36,239 nucleotides of DNA from Novosphingobium aureum (GCF_015865035.1 NZ_JADZGI010000009.1:1-36239); one strand, 5' to 3'; positions 15,460 to 24,108 are shown, numbered from the stretch's first letter. The notes: a model not told the origin generated them from the sequence alone. Translations and numbers: made by a program.

Positions 15460-16224
15460 TCAGATGCCCGCGTACCAGGCGTAAGCGCCGTTATCCTCCC
15501 AGTAGCCACCCTTGCCGCCATAGGTCCCGGCAAGCGAGGCAACCGCCTCGATACGGGTGACGAACTTGGCATGCTTGTAGCCCAGCTGCCGTTCGACCCT
15601 GAGGCGCAGCGGCGCGCCGTGGGCTTCCTCGAGCGGGCGCCCGTTCATCTGCCAGGCAAGGATGGTCTGCGGGTGGAAGGCATCCGCGAGGTCGATCGAT
15701 TCGTAATAGGGCCGCCCGCGATAGAGATCGGCGCAATGGAACACGATGTAGCGCGCCTGCGGCGACAGCCTCGCCAGTTCGAGGACGCTCGCGAGCCGCG
15801 GCCCTTGCCACTGCCCGATCGCGCTCCAGCCCTCGACGCAGTCGTGGCGGGTGATCTGGCGGCGCTGCTCGAGCCGCCGCAGCGCCTCGAGCGGGATTTC
15901 GAGCGGACGTTCGACCAGTCCGTCGACGCGCAGGCTCCAGTTCGCGAAGCCTTGCACGAGATGCTGGCGATAGGCCGCGTCGGCCACGCTGCGCGAGCCG
16001 TTGGCCCGGAACTGCGGCGACATGTCCGCCTCGCGGTATTCGCGTGCCAGCGCCGCCCCGCCGAGCGCACGCTGCGTGATCCGGTGCAGGTCCTCGCCCT
16101 TTTCGAGCGCATTGCGGAACGCAGGGTCGTCGAACAGGGCATCGCAGCCCGAAAGCATCAGCGCACCGCCCACGCTGCCAGCGCCGCGGATCAGCGCGCG
16201 CCGCGTGAGGATCGTGCCCTTCAT
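15460..16224 (-). CDS. Molybdopterin-dependent oxidoreductase (sulfite-oxidase/MsrP fold), Tat-exported
   Basis: 254 aa from ATG 16224, which overlaps the stop of the upstream cytochrome gene (ATGA). The N-terminus carries a Tat motif (TRRALIRGAG) and a hydrophobic stretch that ends in LSGC, a possible lipobox. The sulfite-oxidase Mo domain follows: WSLRVDGLVERPLEIPLEAL, RHDCVEGWSAIGQWQG with the Mo-ligand Cys, CADLYRGRPYYESIDLADA, LAWQMNGRPLEEAHGAPLR and LGYKHAKFVTRIE. It should be a periplasmic Mo-cofactor enzyme drawing or passing electrons through the partner cytochrome b. The substrate is unknown; MsrP-type methionine sulfoxide reduction is one model. No C-terminal dimerisation domain is present. 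Confidence 0.85.
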   Translation of the reverse strand: MKGTILTRRALIRGAGSVGGALMLSGCDALFDDPAFRNALEKGEDLHRITQRALGGAALAREYREADMSPQFRANGSRSVADAAYRQHLVQGFANWSLRVDGLVERPLEIPLEALRRLEQRRQITRHDCVEGWSAIGQWQGPRLASVLELARLSPQARYIVFHCADLYRGRPYYESIDLADAFHPQTILAWQMNGRPLEEAHGAPLRLRVERQLGYKHAKFVTRIEAVASLAGTYGGKGGYWEDNGAYAWYAGI

Positions 16225-17090
16225 ACCCCGTCCTCCCGCCCCGGCCGCGGACGATAGCGCCCGGTGATCATCGCGCGCACCTCGTTGATCGGCCCTGCGA
16301 GCAGGACCATGACCATGTGCACGACAAAGAACGCCACCAGCGCGAAGGCGCACAGAAAATGTACCGAACGCGCGCTTTGCCGTCCGCCGAAGACTTCGGT
16401 GATGATCGGCGCCCATGCGTCGGTTCCGGGCGACATCGCGAGCCCGGTCACGATCATCAGCGGCAGCGCGACGAAGAGCACGCCCGCATAGGCAAGCTTC
16501 TGCAGGAACGAGTAGTGCCGCGAAGCCTCGCCCGCGGGAAAGCGCAGCCGCGCATGGTCGACGATGTCGCGCCAGACGTTGGCGGGCCGCCACTCGCGCC
16601 GGGTCATGTGGATGTCGCGCTGGAGGTGGCGATTGACCAGCGACCAGCCGAGATAGAGCGTAAGCCCGCCCGCGAGCAACCAGGCGAAGGCGAGATGCCA
16701 GATACGCGCACCCGCAAGGCTGTAGCGCGAGGGCAGCGTCGCCCAGTAGGGAAAGGCGCGGCGCTGCAGGTGCCCCTGGGCATCGTGCCAAAGACCCAGC
16801 ACCCCGGTCGTCTCGATCCGCCACGATCCGATCTGCAGGTAACCGAACTCGCGCGCGCCGATGCGCGCGGAACTGATCTTGAGCCAAGCGGGATCGAAAT
16901 TCGCGCCGTATTCGCCCCAATAGAGCCGGGGATGGGCATTGAAGATCATCAATCCGCTCATCAGCATGACGAGCAAGACCAGCGCATTGCTCCAGTGCCA
17001 CAGCCGGGTGGAAAGCCGGTGGCGGCGCACCAGCGGCGCGTCCTTGGTAAGACTTCCAGGCTTGGCGAGACTTTCAGGCCGACCGTTCAC
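16221..17090 (-). CDS. Cytochrome b561-type membrane protein (partner of Mo oxidoreductase)
   Basis: 289 aa from GTG 17090, preferred because GAGGAGGA lies just upstream; an ORF start at 17129 is possible. Four to five membrane segments carry candidate haem ligands: LSTRLWHWSNALVLLVMLMSG, ARIWHLAFAWLLAGGLTLY, YAGVLFVALPLMIVTGLA and VHFLCAFALVAFFVVHMVMV. This matches the di-haem cytochrome b/b6-like membrane anchors that pass electrons to a periplasmic partner. The gene overlaps the Mo oxidoreductase by 4 nt, so the pair should make an inner-membrane quinol-linked enzyme of the YedYZ kind, with an unrelated cytochrome in place of YedZ. The long C-terminal tail is Arg-rich. Confidence 0.85.
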   Translation of the reverse strand: MNGRPESLAKPGSLTKDAPLVRRHRLSTRLWHWSNALVLLVMLMSGLMIFNAHPRLYWGEYGANFDPAWLKISSARIGAREFGYLQIGSWRIETTGVLGLWHDAQGHLQRRAFPYWATLPSRYSLAGARIWHLAFAWLLAGGLTLYLGWSLVNRHLQRDIHMTRREWRPANVWRDIVDHARLRFPAGEASRHYSFLQKLAYAGVLFVALPLMIVTGLAMSPGTDAWAPIITEVFGGRQSARSVHFLCAFALVAFFVVHMVMVLLAGPINEVRAMITGRYRPRPGREDGV

Positions 17091-17141
17091 GTTTCGGCTC
17101 CTCCTCGGGCGGCGGAGCATCCTGCCCATCGCCGCGCCGCA

Positions 17142-17558
17142 TTATTCACCCAGAACATGAACCGCGACTTGCCGCCGGTGAGCGCGACTGCGGTGCTCGG
17201 CGAGATAGATGCCCTGCCAAGTACCCAGCGCCATCGCTCCGCTTATAACCGGAATCTGGAGATTAACCCCGGTCAGCATCGCCTTGATGTGAGCGGGCAT
17301 GTCGTCGGGCCCTTCGTCGTCATGGGCATAATGACGACCTTCAGGTGCGGCGCGCGCCAGCCAGTCGACAAGGTCGCCGCGCACTTCGAAAGCCGCGTTC
17401 TCCTGTATCAGCAACGAGGCAGAGGTATGGCGGCACAGCATGGTGACCAGCCCTTGCTCGATACCGGTCGATGCGAGCCAATGGCCGATCTCGCGCGTGA
17501 TCTCGACAAGACCGGGACCATCGGTCGCAAACGTTAGTATGGCGCTGTCCTGTCGCAT
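17142..17558 (-). CDS. YjbQ-family protein (secondary thiamine-phosphate synthase-like)
   Basis: 138 aa from ATG 17558, the usual YjbQ size. Conserved blocks are LVTMLCRHTSASLLIQENA, GDLVDWL, HYAHDDEGPDDMPAHIKAML, NLQIPVISGAMALGTWQGIY and LAEHRSRAHRRQVAVHVLGE. The beta-sandwich fold has a His/Glu metal site. Some members have weak thiamine-phosphate synthase activity when overproduced, but the natural role is unsettled. It lies 51 nt upstream of the cytochrome b gene on the same strand, and may be cotranscribed. Confidence 0.92.
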   Translation of the reverse strand: MRQDSAILTFATDGPGLVEITREIGHWLASTGIEQGLVTMLCRHTSASLLIQENAAFEVRGDLVDWLARAAPEGRHYAHDDEGPDDMPAHIKAMLTGVNLQIPVISGAMALGTWQGIYLAEHRSRAHRRQVAVHVLGE

Positions 17559-18007
17559 TTCGGGCTCGATCCTGCCGCTGCAGGACCGGTCGCGCAAGCC
17601 ATTGCGGCCATCTACCTGATCACGCGCGCGGCGCCTGCCCTACCTGCTTAAAATACCAAGTCAAACCACAGTCGAATGAGCATCATTGGGCCGCCCTTCC
17701 CTATCATGCATGGTAAATACCGTATTCTCTCGGAAACAATTCTGGGCCCCGTGTGTCTACTCGGGGATAGCCGCATCTGGCGAGTGAGCGGAGTTCACGC
17801 GAAGTGTCGGGGGCACGAGACGCAACCATGACAGCACGATCGGTGCGCCAGACACGCGCCGGGCGCTCGTGCGCGCCATTCGCTGGTGGGCCAAACAGAG
17901 CCTCGTTTGTCCCTCCGGCGCGTTGGGAACGTTCACTCTTGTCCGCGCCGCGGATTTGCCAAGGCGCGCTATGCTGCTATCGGCACGCCGTGCGAAAGAT
18001 CGACACC
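17559..18007. other. Long intergenic region between divergent yjbQ-like and OMF genes
   Basis: About 450 nt with no supported gene. The left half (17640-17750) is AT-richer than its neighbours (AAAATACCAAGTC, GGTAAATACC) and would suit divergent promoters. The right half is GC-rich and has open frames in several frames, but with no codon-bias or family signal. I found no convincing -35/-10 pair. Confidence 0.4.
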
Positions 18008-19270
18008 ATGCTCGCCCGCCCCGCGCCCGAGAGTGCAGGGACCCGGGCCACGAGGCTCGCCCCCGTCGTTTTCGTGGCTGCGGCACTGGCCCTTTCGGGC
18101 TGTGCGAGCGGTCCGGCGGACTCCAATGCCGCCAGCGCCCTCGCGCTCGCCCCCGGATCGACTTCGCATCCGGGCGAGGATGCCCTGTGGTGGCAGGGGA
18201 TCGGCGATGCCATGCTCGTCCACCTCGTCGAGACCGGGCTCGCCACCAACCGCGATCTTGCCTGCAGCGCCACGGCGCTGCGCAATGCCGACGCACGTGC
18301 GCAGTCCCGCTCGCGTCGTATCGACACGCAGATAACGCGACTGTTCGACACGCGCGGAACCGATGCCGCGCAGGCCGAGCTTCGCGCGCGTGCCTATCGC
18401 TACGCCGGTCGCCGCGCCGCGCTCGCCCGCGACATCGCCGAGGCCTACATTGCGGCGCGCCGCGCGCAGGAAGTTCTCGCGCTGCGCTCGCACCTCACCG
18501 CGCAGTTCGAGGACAATACCGAGATCGCCCAGTTCCGCGCCGAGGCCGGGCTGGTTCCGGGGCTCGACAGCGGCCTTGCCGGATCGCTGGTCGCGCTCAA
18601 TGCCGACGAACTGCGCGCCGCACGCACCCGCTATCTCGAACGTGTGAGCGATCTCGCCGGACTGGTCGGCATCGATGCCGAAGTCCTCGCTGCGCAGCTG
18701 GGCGAGACCGGCGCCGTGCCCGACATCACCGCGATGCCTTCGCCCGATGCGCCCGACCTCGCGGCGCGCCCGGACCTGCGCGCACTGGAACAGGCCCTGC
18801 TTGCCCAGCTGATCCGCGCCAAGGTCTCGCAGGCCGAGATCGACCGCGCGCTGGCAGGCGAGAGTGCCTCCGATGAGGAAATCCCGGCAGCCGCCGACAG
18901 TGCCGCCGCGCGCTGGAGCGATGCCCAAGGCAAGGCCCGCGCCGACCTCACGAGAAGCGCCGCAGCCGTCACCACGGCCGCGCAGCGCCAGGCCGATCTC
19001 GAGAAAGCTCTGGCCGGCGCCGACAAGCGGGTGGAGGCAGCCCGCCTCGGCTATCGCAACGGCACCGGCGACATCGCCACGCTCTACGTCGCGGAAGCTT
19101 CGGGCCTGGGACTGACCGAGGCCCGGGTCTCGGCGCGCGCGGACCTCGCGCGCGCGGCGATCCGCTTGTGGACCGCGCAGGGGCGCGGCTGGACCATGGC
19201 CGACCTCGAGCCGCCGATCTCCGCGCAGGAAGCGGCGAGCACCAACGGGGAGGTGCTCGTCTGTGACTGA
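18008..19270 (+). CDS. NodT/TolC-type outer-membrane factor lipoprotein, apparently lacking beta-barrel segments
   Basis: 420 aa. The signal ends in the lipobox LSGC (Cys32). WWQGIGDAMLVHLVETGLATN (NodT-type start) leads into the first helical repeat, and RPDLRALEQALLAQL opens the second. The closing RLGYRNGTGDIATLYVAE and SARADLARAAIRLWTAQGRGW are also OMF-like. In known OMFs each repeat contains a beta-hairpin region of roughly 50-80 residues between its long helices. Here residues about 100-125 and 280-305 bridge directly from helix to helix, with no alternating aromatic strands. The protein would keep the periplasmic alpha-helical bundle and the lipid anchor but not the pore. Its stop overlaps the next gene. 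Start ATG 18008; upstream in-frame codons exist but lack an RBS. Confidence 0.75.
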   Translation: MLARPAPESAGTRATRLAPVVFVAAALALSGCASGPADSNAASALALAPGSTSHPGEDALWWQGIGDAMLVHLVETGLATNRDLACSATALRNADARAQSRSRRIDTQITRLFDTRGTDAAQAELRARAYRYAGRRAALARDIAEAYIAARRAQEVLALRSHLTAQFEDNTEIAQFRAEAGLVPGLDSGLAGSLVALNADELRAARTRYLERVSDLAGLVGIDAEVLAAQLGETGAVPDITAMPSPDAPDLAARPDLRALEQALLAQLIRAKVSQAEIDRALAGESASDEEIPAAADSAAARWSDAQGKARADLTRSAAAVTTAAQRQADLEKALAGADKRVEAARLGYRNGTGDIATLYVAEASGLGLTEARVSARADLARAAIRLWTAQGRGWTMADLEPPISAQEAASTNGEVLVCD

Positions 19271-20522
19271 CCCGCGCGACCTATCCGAAAACACCGGACC
19301 CGACAGCGCCGAGACGGGCGCGCACAGCCCGCTCGACACCTTCCTGGGGGCATCGCCGCGCCGGGGACGCCGCCATCTCGTCTCGCTCTTCGTCCTGCTC
19401 GCCGCGGCAGTCGCTATCCTGTTCCTCTTCGTGCGCTTCTTTGCCGGTGAGGACAGTCCTTATTTCGTCGCGCCGGTGGCGGTCGGCAACGTGACCCCGC
19501 GCCTGTCCGAACGTGGCGAGGTCTATGGCGAGCGCCAACTCGAGATCAGGGCGCGGCTCGCCGGACGGCTCGAGAAACTCGAGGTCGCGAGCGGGGCACG
19601 GGTCAAGTACGGTCAGACCCTCGCGGTGATCGATGCAGCGCAGGCCGGACAGACCCTCGAAGCGCGCGAGGCCGAGCTGCGCGCTGCCGAGGCGCAGCTC
19701 GCCGCAGCGCAGGCCCGTGCCGGTGAGGCCGGCTCGCGGCTGGCCCGCTTCGAGCGCGTCTGGCGCGAATCCGACCACCGGGTCCCCTCGCTCAACGAAC
19801 TCGAGGAGGCCCGCACCCGCGCCCGCATCGCCCGCGAAGGCGTCTCTGCCGCCGAGAACGCCGTGGCCGCGGCGAGGATCGGTGCGCGGTCTGCAAGCCA
19901 CCGCCTCGAGGGCACCACGGTACGCGCACCGTTCGACGGAACGATCGTCGTGCACGACCTGCACGAAGGTGCAGCAGTGCGCGAGGACGCGCTCCTGTTC
20001 ACGCTGGTGCCCGACGATGCCCGCCTCAAGCTGTCGGTTCCGATCGCAAGCCGCACTGCGATGAAACTCTCGCCCGGCGCGATAGCCTCGGTCCGCTTCG
20101 ACGATCTTCCCGACCTCGAGCAGACCGCAACCCTCGCATCCATCGAGGGAAGCGGCGACGAACGACACGCCGAGTTCATGCTCGAACAGCCCGACCAGGC
20201 CATTCGCCCCGGCATGGCCGCGCGCCTCGAGATCGAGCTGGCCGAGCGCCGCGATGTCTTGCTGGTGCCCGATGCCGCGCTCGAATTCCGCCCCGAGGGC
20301 CCGGCGAACGACTCTGCCGGACGCACGCAGGGCGAGGTCCATCTCCTTGCCGATGACGGCAATCCGCGCCGGGTCTACGTCACGACCGGCGGCAGCGACG
20401 GCAACCGCACCGAAATCTTCTCCGAGGCCGTGCGCCCCGGCGACGACGTCATCATCGGCTGGCGCGATCCGCCCGGTACCGCGCCCGACGCGACGGGCTC
20501 AGCGCCTCCTGCCGGACGCTAG
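19263..20522 (+). CDS. Membrane fusion / periplasmic adaptor protein (MacA/HlyD-like)
   Basis: 419 aa from GTG 19263, overlapping the OMF stop by 8 nt. One membrane segment (about residues 38-60: HLVSLFVLLAAAVAILFLFV) anchors it to the inner membrane. The periplasmic part has the first biotinyl-lipoyl half (IRARLAGRLEKLEVASGARVKYGQTLAVID), a long helical hairpin (about 125-210, Ala/Glu-rich with LNELEEARTRARIAREG), the second lipoyl half (TTVRAPFDGTIVVHDLHEGA), a beta-barrel domain and a membrane-proximal domain. The order fits adaptors that dock an OMF to a MacB-type ABC or RND pump. No pump gene is in this operon. It would pair with the unusual OMF encoded just before. Confidence 0.85.
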   Translation: MTDPRDLSENTGPDSAETGAHSPLDTFLGASPRRGRRHLVSLFVLLAAAVAILFLFVRFFAGEDSPYFVAPVAVGNVTPRLSERGEVYGERQLEIRARLAGRLEKLEVASGARVKYGQTLAVIDAAQAGQTLEAREAELRAAEAQLAAAQARAGEAGSRLARFERVWRESDHRVPSLNELEEARTRARIAREGVSAAENAVAAARIGARSASHRLEGTTVRAPFDGTIVVHDLHEGAAVREDALLFTLVPDDARLKLSVPIASRTAMKLSPGAIASVRFDDLPDLEQTATLASIEGSGDERHAEFMLEQPDQAIRPGMAARLEIELAERRDVLLVPDAALEFRPEGPANDSAGRTQGEVHLLADDGNPRRVYVTTGGSDGNRTEIFSEAVRPGDDVIIGWRDPPGTAPDATGSAPPAGR

Positions 20523-20633
20523 GCGGGAGACGTGGCGGGAAACCTTTCCACACCCGCCGCGTCTGTAACCCCTGTACCCCCGCGCCAAGGCGCGCAGTGA
20601 CAGCGAAGGGAAAGTGCCCTGACCGACAAACCC

Positions 20634-22184
20634 ATGTTCCACCGTTCCGCCGACACCGGACGCGATGCGCCGGGCGGCCCCATGCTCGACCGCCGTGCCG
20701 CGAGCGGGCTCCTGCTCTCGCTCTGCAGTCTCGCCTTCGCTCCCGCGCAGGCATTCGCGCAATCCGGGCGTTTCGGCCCGGCCCATCCCTTCGACTGGAA
20801 GCGGCTGGTCAAGATGGCCTCCGACCTTGCGAAGAAGCCCTACGCGGCCGTTCCGGATTCGGATAACGCCGCAATCGATTTCGAGGCCTTTGGCGCGCTG
20901 ACCTATGGCAATGCGCAAAGCCTAGCGGGCAACGTCCGGCTGTTTCCCACAGCGCGCAACGTCGCCCCCAAGCCGGTCAAGATCCACCTCGTCCAAGGCG
21001 GACAGGCGCGCGAAGTCGTCGACACCGGCGGGCTCTTCGTAGGCAGTGCGGATGCCAATACCCACGCCGACGCGGCAGGCTTTCGCGTCATGTCGGCCGA
21101 TGGCCAGACCGACTGGCTCGCCTTTCTCGGTGCCTCGTACTACCGCACTGCGGGAACGAGCGGGCAATACGGCCTCTCCGCAAGGGGCCTCTCGATCGAC
21201 ACCGGGCTCGACACGCCCGAGGAATTCCCCGTCTTCACCCAGTTCTGGCTCGAGAACACCGGCCCCGACACCGCGCGCATCCACGCCCTGCTCGACAGCC
21301 CAAGCGCGACCGGTGCCTATTCCTTCGACTGCGCGCGCTCGGATGCCTCGATCGTGCAGGACGTGAAGGCGAAGATCTTCCTGCGCAAGGACGTGCGCCA
21401 GCTCGGCATCGCGGCGGCCTCGTCGATGTTCTGGTACGACCAGAACGGCGGCAAGGCCGACTGGCGACCCGAAATCCACGATTCAGACGGGCTCGCCCTG
21501 CGCACCGGCAGCGGCGAGCGGATCTGGCGCCCGCTGATCAACCCCTCGCGCATTCGTCTCGACCTGTTCCAGGATACCGATCCCAAGGCCTTCGGCCTGA
21601 TCCAGCGCGACCGCGACTTCGACCACTATCAGGACGACGGCCTGTTCTACGATCGGCGCCCCTCGCTGTGGATCGAGCCGCAGGGCAACTGGGGCAAGGG
21701 CAGCGTATTACTGCTGGAAATGCCGACCGTGGGCGAGACCGACGACAACGTTGCGATGTTCTGGCAACCGGCCAAGCCAGCAAAGGCAGGCGATGCGATG
21801 GATTTTGCCTATCGCCTGACCTGGGCCAACACCGATCCCAGCATCGATGCCGTCGCGCACTGCGTAGACAGTTTCGAGGGCCCCGCGACCGTCGCCGGTC
21901 TTGCGGCGCGCCGCCCGCCCGAGGGCATCAAGCGCTACGTCTTCGATTTCAAGGGTCCCGCACTTGCAGGGCTGGACCGCAACAGCGGCGTCGAGGCCGC
22001 GGTCAGCGTCCCGTCCTCGGCGATCGTATCGACCAGTGCCTATCCTGTCGTCGGACGCGAGGGCGTGTGGCGCGCCGTGCTCGATCTGCGCGAGGCCGAG
22101 ATCGGCGCCGAGGAATTCCGGTTCTACCTCAAGCGTGGCAACGACGCGCTGAGCGAGACGGTCATCAAGGTGGTCAAGCCATGA
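20634..22184 (+). CDS. opgD: Periplasmic glucan biosynthesis protein (OpgD/OpgG family)
   Basis: 516 aa from ATG 20634. A CTG codon at 20619 is better spaced from GAAGGGA (about 8 nt), so the true start may be there. The N-terminus has a twin-arginine signal (LDRRAASG, hydrophobic LLLSLCSLAF, cleavage near AQAFAQ), as known for OpgD. The two OpgG/D domains follow, with VKIHLVQGGQAREV, DWLAFLGASYYR, GLSIDTGLDTPEEFPVFTQF, QDVKAKIFLRKDVRQLGIA and FDHYQDDGLFYDRRPSLW blocks, and a C-terminal beta-sandwich. Family members act in the periplasm on glucans made by OpgH, as endo-glucanases in the cases where the activity was tested. It forms an operon with opgH (ATGA overlap) and follows the MFP gene by 111 nt. 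Confidence 0.9.
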   Translation: MFHRSADTGRDAPGGPMLDRRAASGLLLSLCSLAFAPAQAFAQSGRFGPAHPFDWKRLVKMASDLAKKPYAAVPDSDNAAIDFEAFGALTYGNAQSLAGNVRLFPTARNVAPKPVKIHLVQGGQAREVVDTGGLFVGSADANTHADAAGFRVMSADGQTDWLAFLGASYYRTAGTSGQYGLSARGLSIDTGLDTPEEFPVFTQFWLENTGPDTARIHALLDSPSATGAYSFDCARSDASIVQDVKAKIFLRKDVRQLGIAAASSMFWYDQNGGKADWRPEIHDSDGLALRTGSGERIWRPLINPSRIRLDLFQDTDPKAFGLIQRDRDFDHYQDDGLFYDRRPSLWIEPQGNWGKGSVLLLEMPTVGETDDNVAMFWQPAKPAKAGDAMDFAYRLTWANTDPSIDAVAHCVDSFEGPATVAGLAARRPPEGIKRYVFDFKGPALAGLDRNSGVEAAVSVPSSAIVSTSAYPVVGREGVWRAVLDLREAEIGAEEFRFYLKRGNDALSETVIKVVKP

Positions 22185-24028
22185 CACAAGCCGTGCCAGG
22201 CGCACTGCGCCCGCTACCCGAGGAAGCTCCGCTGGCGATGCCGGTGCAGCGCCTGCACGGCAGCCCTCCGGGCAAGATCGAGGTCCTGACCCAGCCGCAC
22301 GGCATGGTGATCAAGCGCGCCTTGCTGATCGCGCTGACAGCGGTTCTGGGCCTCGCCGCATCGAGCGAACTGCGCTTCAGCTTCTCGCGCGACGGGCTCG
22401 ATGCCTTCGAGATCGCGCTGCTGGTGTTCTTCATCCCGCTGTTCACCTGGATCGCGTTCGGATTCGTGAGCTCTACCGTCGGCTTCCTCAAGCTGATCTC
22501 GGGCGAGCACCCCGGCTTTACCGCGATCCCCAGCCCCGCTCAGTCGCTGACCAAGCGGACCGCGGTGCTGATGCCGGTCTACAACGAGAGCGTCGCAGAC
22601 GTCTTCGGACGGGTGAAGGCGATGACCCGCTCGATCGCGGCGGCGGGCGGCGCGCCCTGGATCGACTTCTTCATCCTGTCCGATTCCAACGAATTGCAGG
22701 GCAAGCGCGAATTCGCCGCCTGGCAAGAGGTTGCCGCCGAAAGCCCGGTGCATGTCTACTATCGCCGGCGCGAGAAGAACATCGCGCGCAAACCGGGCAA
22801 CATCGCCGAATGGGTGGGCCGCTTCGGCGATGCCTACGAATGCATGCTGATCCTCGACGCGGATTCGATGATGAGCGGCGATTCCATCGTCGGCATGGCC
22901 TCGATCATGGAGGAACGCCCCTCGATCGGCCTGCTCCAGACGGTGCCGATGATCATCAATGCGCGCACCATCTTCCAGCGCTGGATGCAGTTTGCGAGCG
23001 AGGCCTACGGCCCCATCGCATCGGCAGGCCTGCTGTGGTGGTCGGGCTCGGAATCGAACTTCTGGGGACACAACGCGATCGTGCGCACGCGTGCCTTCGC
23101 GCAGTCCTGCGGGCTGCCAGACCTCCCCGGCAAGCCGCCCTTCGGCGGCCACATCTTGAGCCACGACATGTTCGAATCCGCCCTGCTGCGCCGCCGTGGC
23201 TGGGCCGTGCACGTCGTCATGATCGGCGGTTCCTACGAGGAATTCCCGCCGACCATCGTCGACATGGCGATCCGCGACCGGCGCTGGATGCAGGGCAACC
23301 TGCAGCACTTGCGCCTGCTCGACACCGCCGGGCTCGACTGGACGAGCCGGCTTCACCTGCTGATCGGCGCCTCGGCCTATCTCACCTCGCCCGGATGGCT
23401 GCTGCTGCTGCTTGTGACGATCGCCCAGAGCGCGAGCATGCTTGGTTTCGGTGGCGGTGCCGGGTTCGTCCGCGCTGCACCGCCCAGCGTGCTGTGGCTG
23501 ACCGTGGTCCTGCTCTTCGGCCCCAAGGCCATGGGGCTGGTGTGGATGCTGGCCGATCGCCAGCGGCGCGCCTCTTTCGGCGGGGCCGGTACGATCCTGC
23601 GCTCGGTCGCCGCGGAAGTGCCGCTCGCGATCCTCTTCGCCCCGATCACCATGGTCACCCAGACCAAGGCTCTGGCCGGCCTGCTGCTCGGAATTTCCTC
23701 GACCTGGTCGACCCAGGCACGCGACGCCCGGCGAATCAAGGTGCGCGAGGTCCTGCCCGATCTGCGCGAACACATCGTGCTCGGGTTGCTGTTCGCGGCC
23801 ACCGCACTATTCGATCCGGTGACCGCGATCTGGCTCTCGCCACTCACGATCGGCCTGCTGATCTCGCCCTGGTTCATCAGTCTCACTTCGGCTGCGCCCG
23901 AAGCACCGCTGCGCGATCCGCATCGCCTGTTTCGGGTACCGCCGCCGACGATCGAGGACCATCCGGAGCTTACCCCTGCGGAAAACCCTGAGAAATCAAC
24001 TAACCAAGGCAACGGCCTGACCGGCTGA
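22181..24028 (+). CDS. opgH: Glucan glucosyltransferase OpgH (MdoH)
   Basis: 615 aa, ATG 22181 overlapping the opgD stop. It is an inner-membrane GT2 processive glucosyltransferase that makes the beta-1,2-glucan backbone from UDP-glucose and extrudes it. Two N-terminal membrane segments (IKRALLIALTAVLGLAA, LVFFIPLFTWIAFGFV) precede the catalytic domain: VLMPVYNES, FFILSDSNE, ILDADSMMSGDS, LLWWSGSESNFWGHN, GGHILSHDMFES and RDRRWMQGNLQHL, which is the (R/Q)xxRW site. Several membrane helices follow. It is shorter than E. coli OpgH (847 aa), mainly at the N-terminus. A Pro/Glu-rich tail ends the protein. Together with opgD it should make osmoregulated periplasmic glucans. Confidence 0.92.
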   Translation: MTQAVPGALRPLPEEAPLAMPVQRLHGSPPGKIEVLTQPHGMVIKRALLIALTAVLGLAASSELRFSFSRDGLDAFEIALLVFFIPLFTWIAFGFVSSTVGFLKLISGEHPGFTAIPSPAQSLTKRTAVLMPVYNESVADVFGRVKAMTRSIAAAGGAPWIDFFILSDSNELQGKREFAAWQEVAAESPVHVYYRRREKNIARKPGNIAEWVGRFGDAYECMLILDADSMMSGDSIVGMASIMEERPSIGLLQTVPMIINARTIFQRWMQFASEAYGPIASAGLLWWSGSESNFWGHNAIVRTRAFAQSCGLPDLPGKPPFGGHILSHDMFESALLRRRGWAVHVVMIGGSYEEFPPTIVDMAIRDRRWMQGNLQHLRLLDTAGLDWTSRLHLLIGASAYLTSPGWLLLLLVTIAQSASMLGFGGGAGFVRAAPPSVLWLTVVLLFGPKAMGLVWMLADRQRRASFGGAGTILRSVAAEVPLAILFAPITMVTQTKALAGLLLGISSTWSTQARDARRIKVREVLPDLREHIVLGLLFAATALFDPVTAIWLSPLTIGLLISPWFISLTSAAPEAPLRDPHRLFRVPPPTIEDHPELTPAENPEKSTNQGNGLTG

Positions 24029-24091
24029 TATCAGCACGGCTCAGGGCGAGCGGCCACTTGCGGACCGCTTCTTCAAGAACACTTGCCAAGT

Positions 24092-24108
24092 CCTGCAACA
24101 GTTGCAGG
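24092..24108. repeat. Near-palindrome CCTGCAAC-A-GTTGCAGG
   Basis: Two 8-nt arms are perfect inverted repeats around one A. The site lies between the convergent opgH and fadE genes, where a promoter operator is not expected. The arms also nearly repeat nearby (TCAGCAACTT at 24111-24120). Nothing else in the sequence explains it. Confidence 0.4.

Noticed and set aside
13861..16257. A 798-codon open frame on the plus strand
   Set aside because: It lies antisense to the symporter and Mo-oxidoreductase genes, which have clear family motifs. Long antisense frames are common in high-GC DNA. The product is Arg/His/Asp-rich with no domain.
17757..18296. A 179-codon minus-strand frame in the long spacer
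   Set aside because: Arg/Trp/Gly-rich, overlaps the OMF N-terminus on the other strand, with no RBS or family motif.
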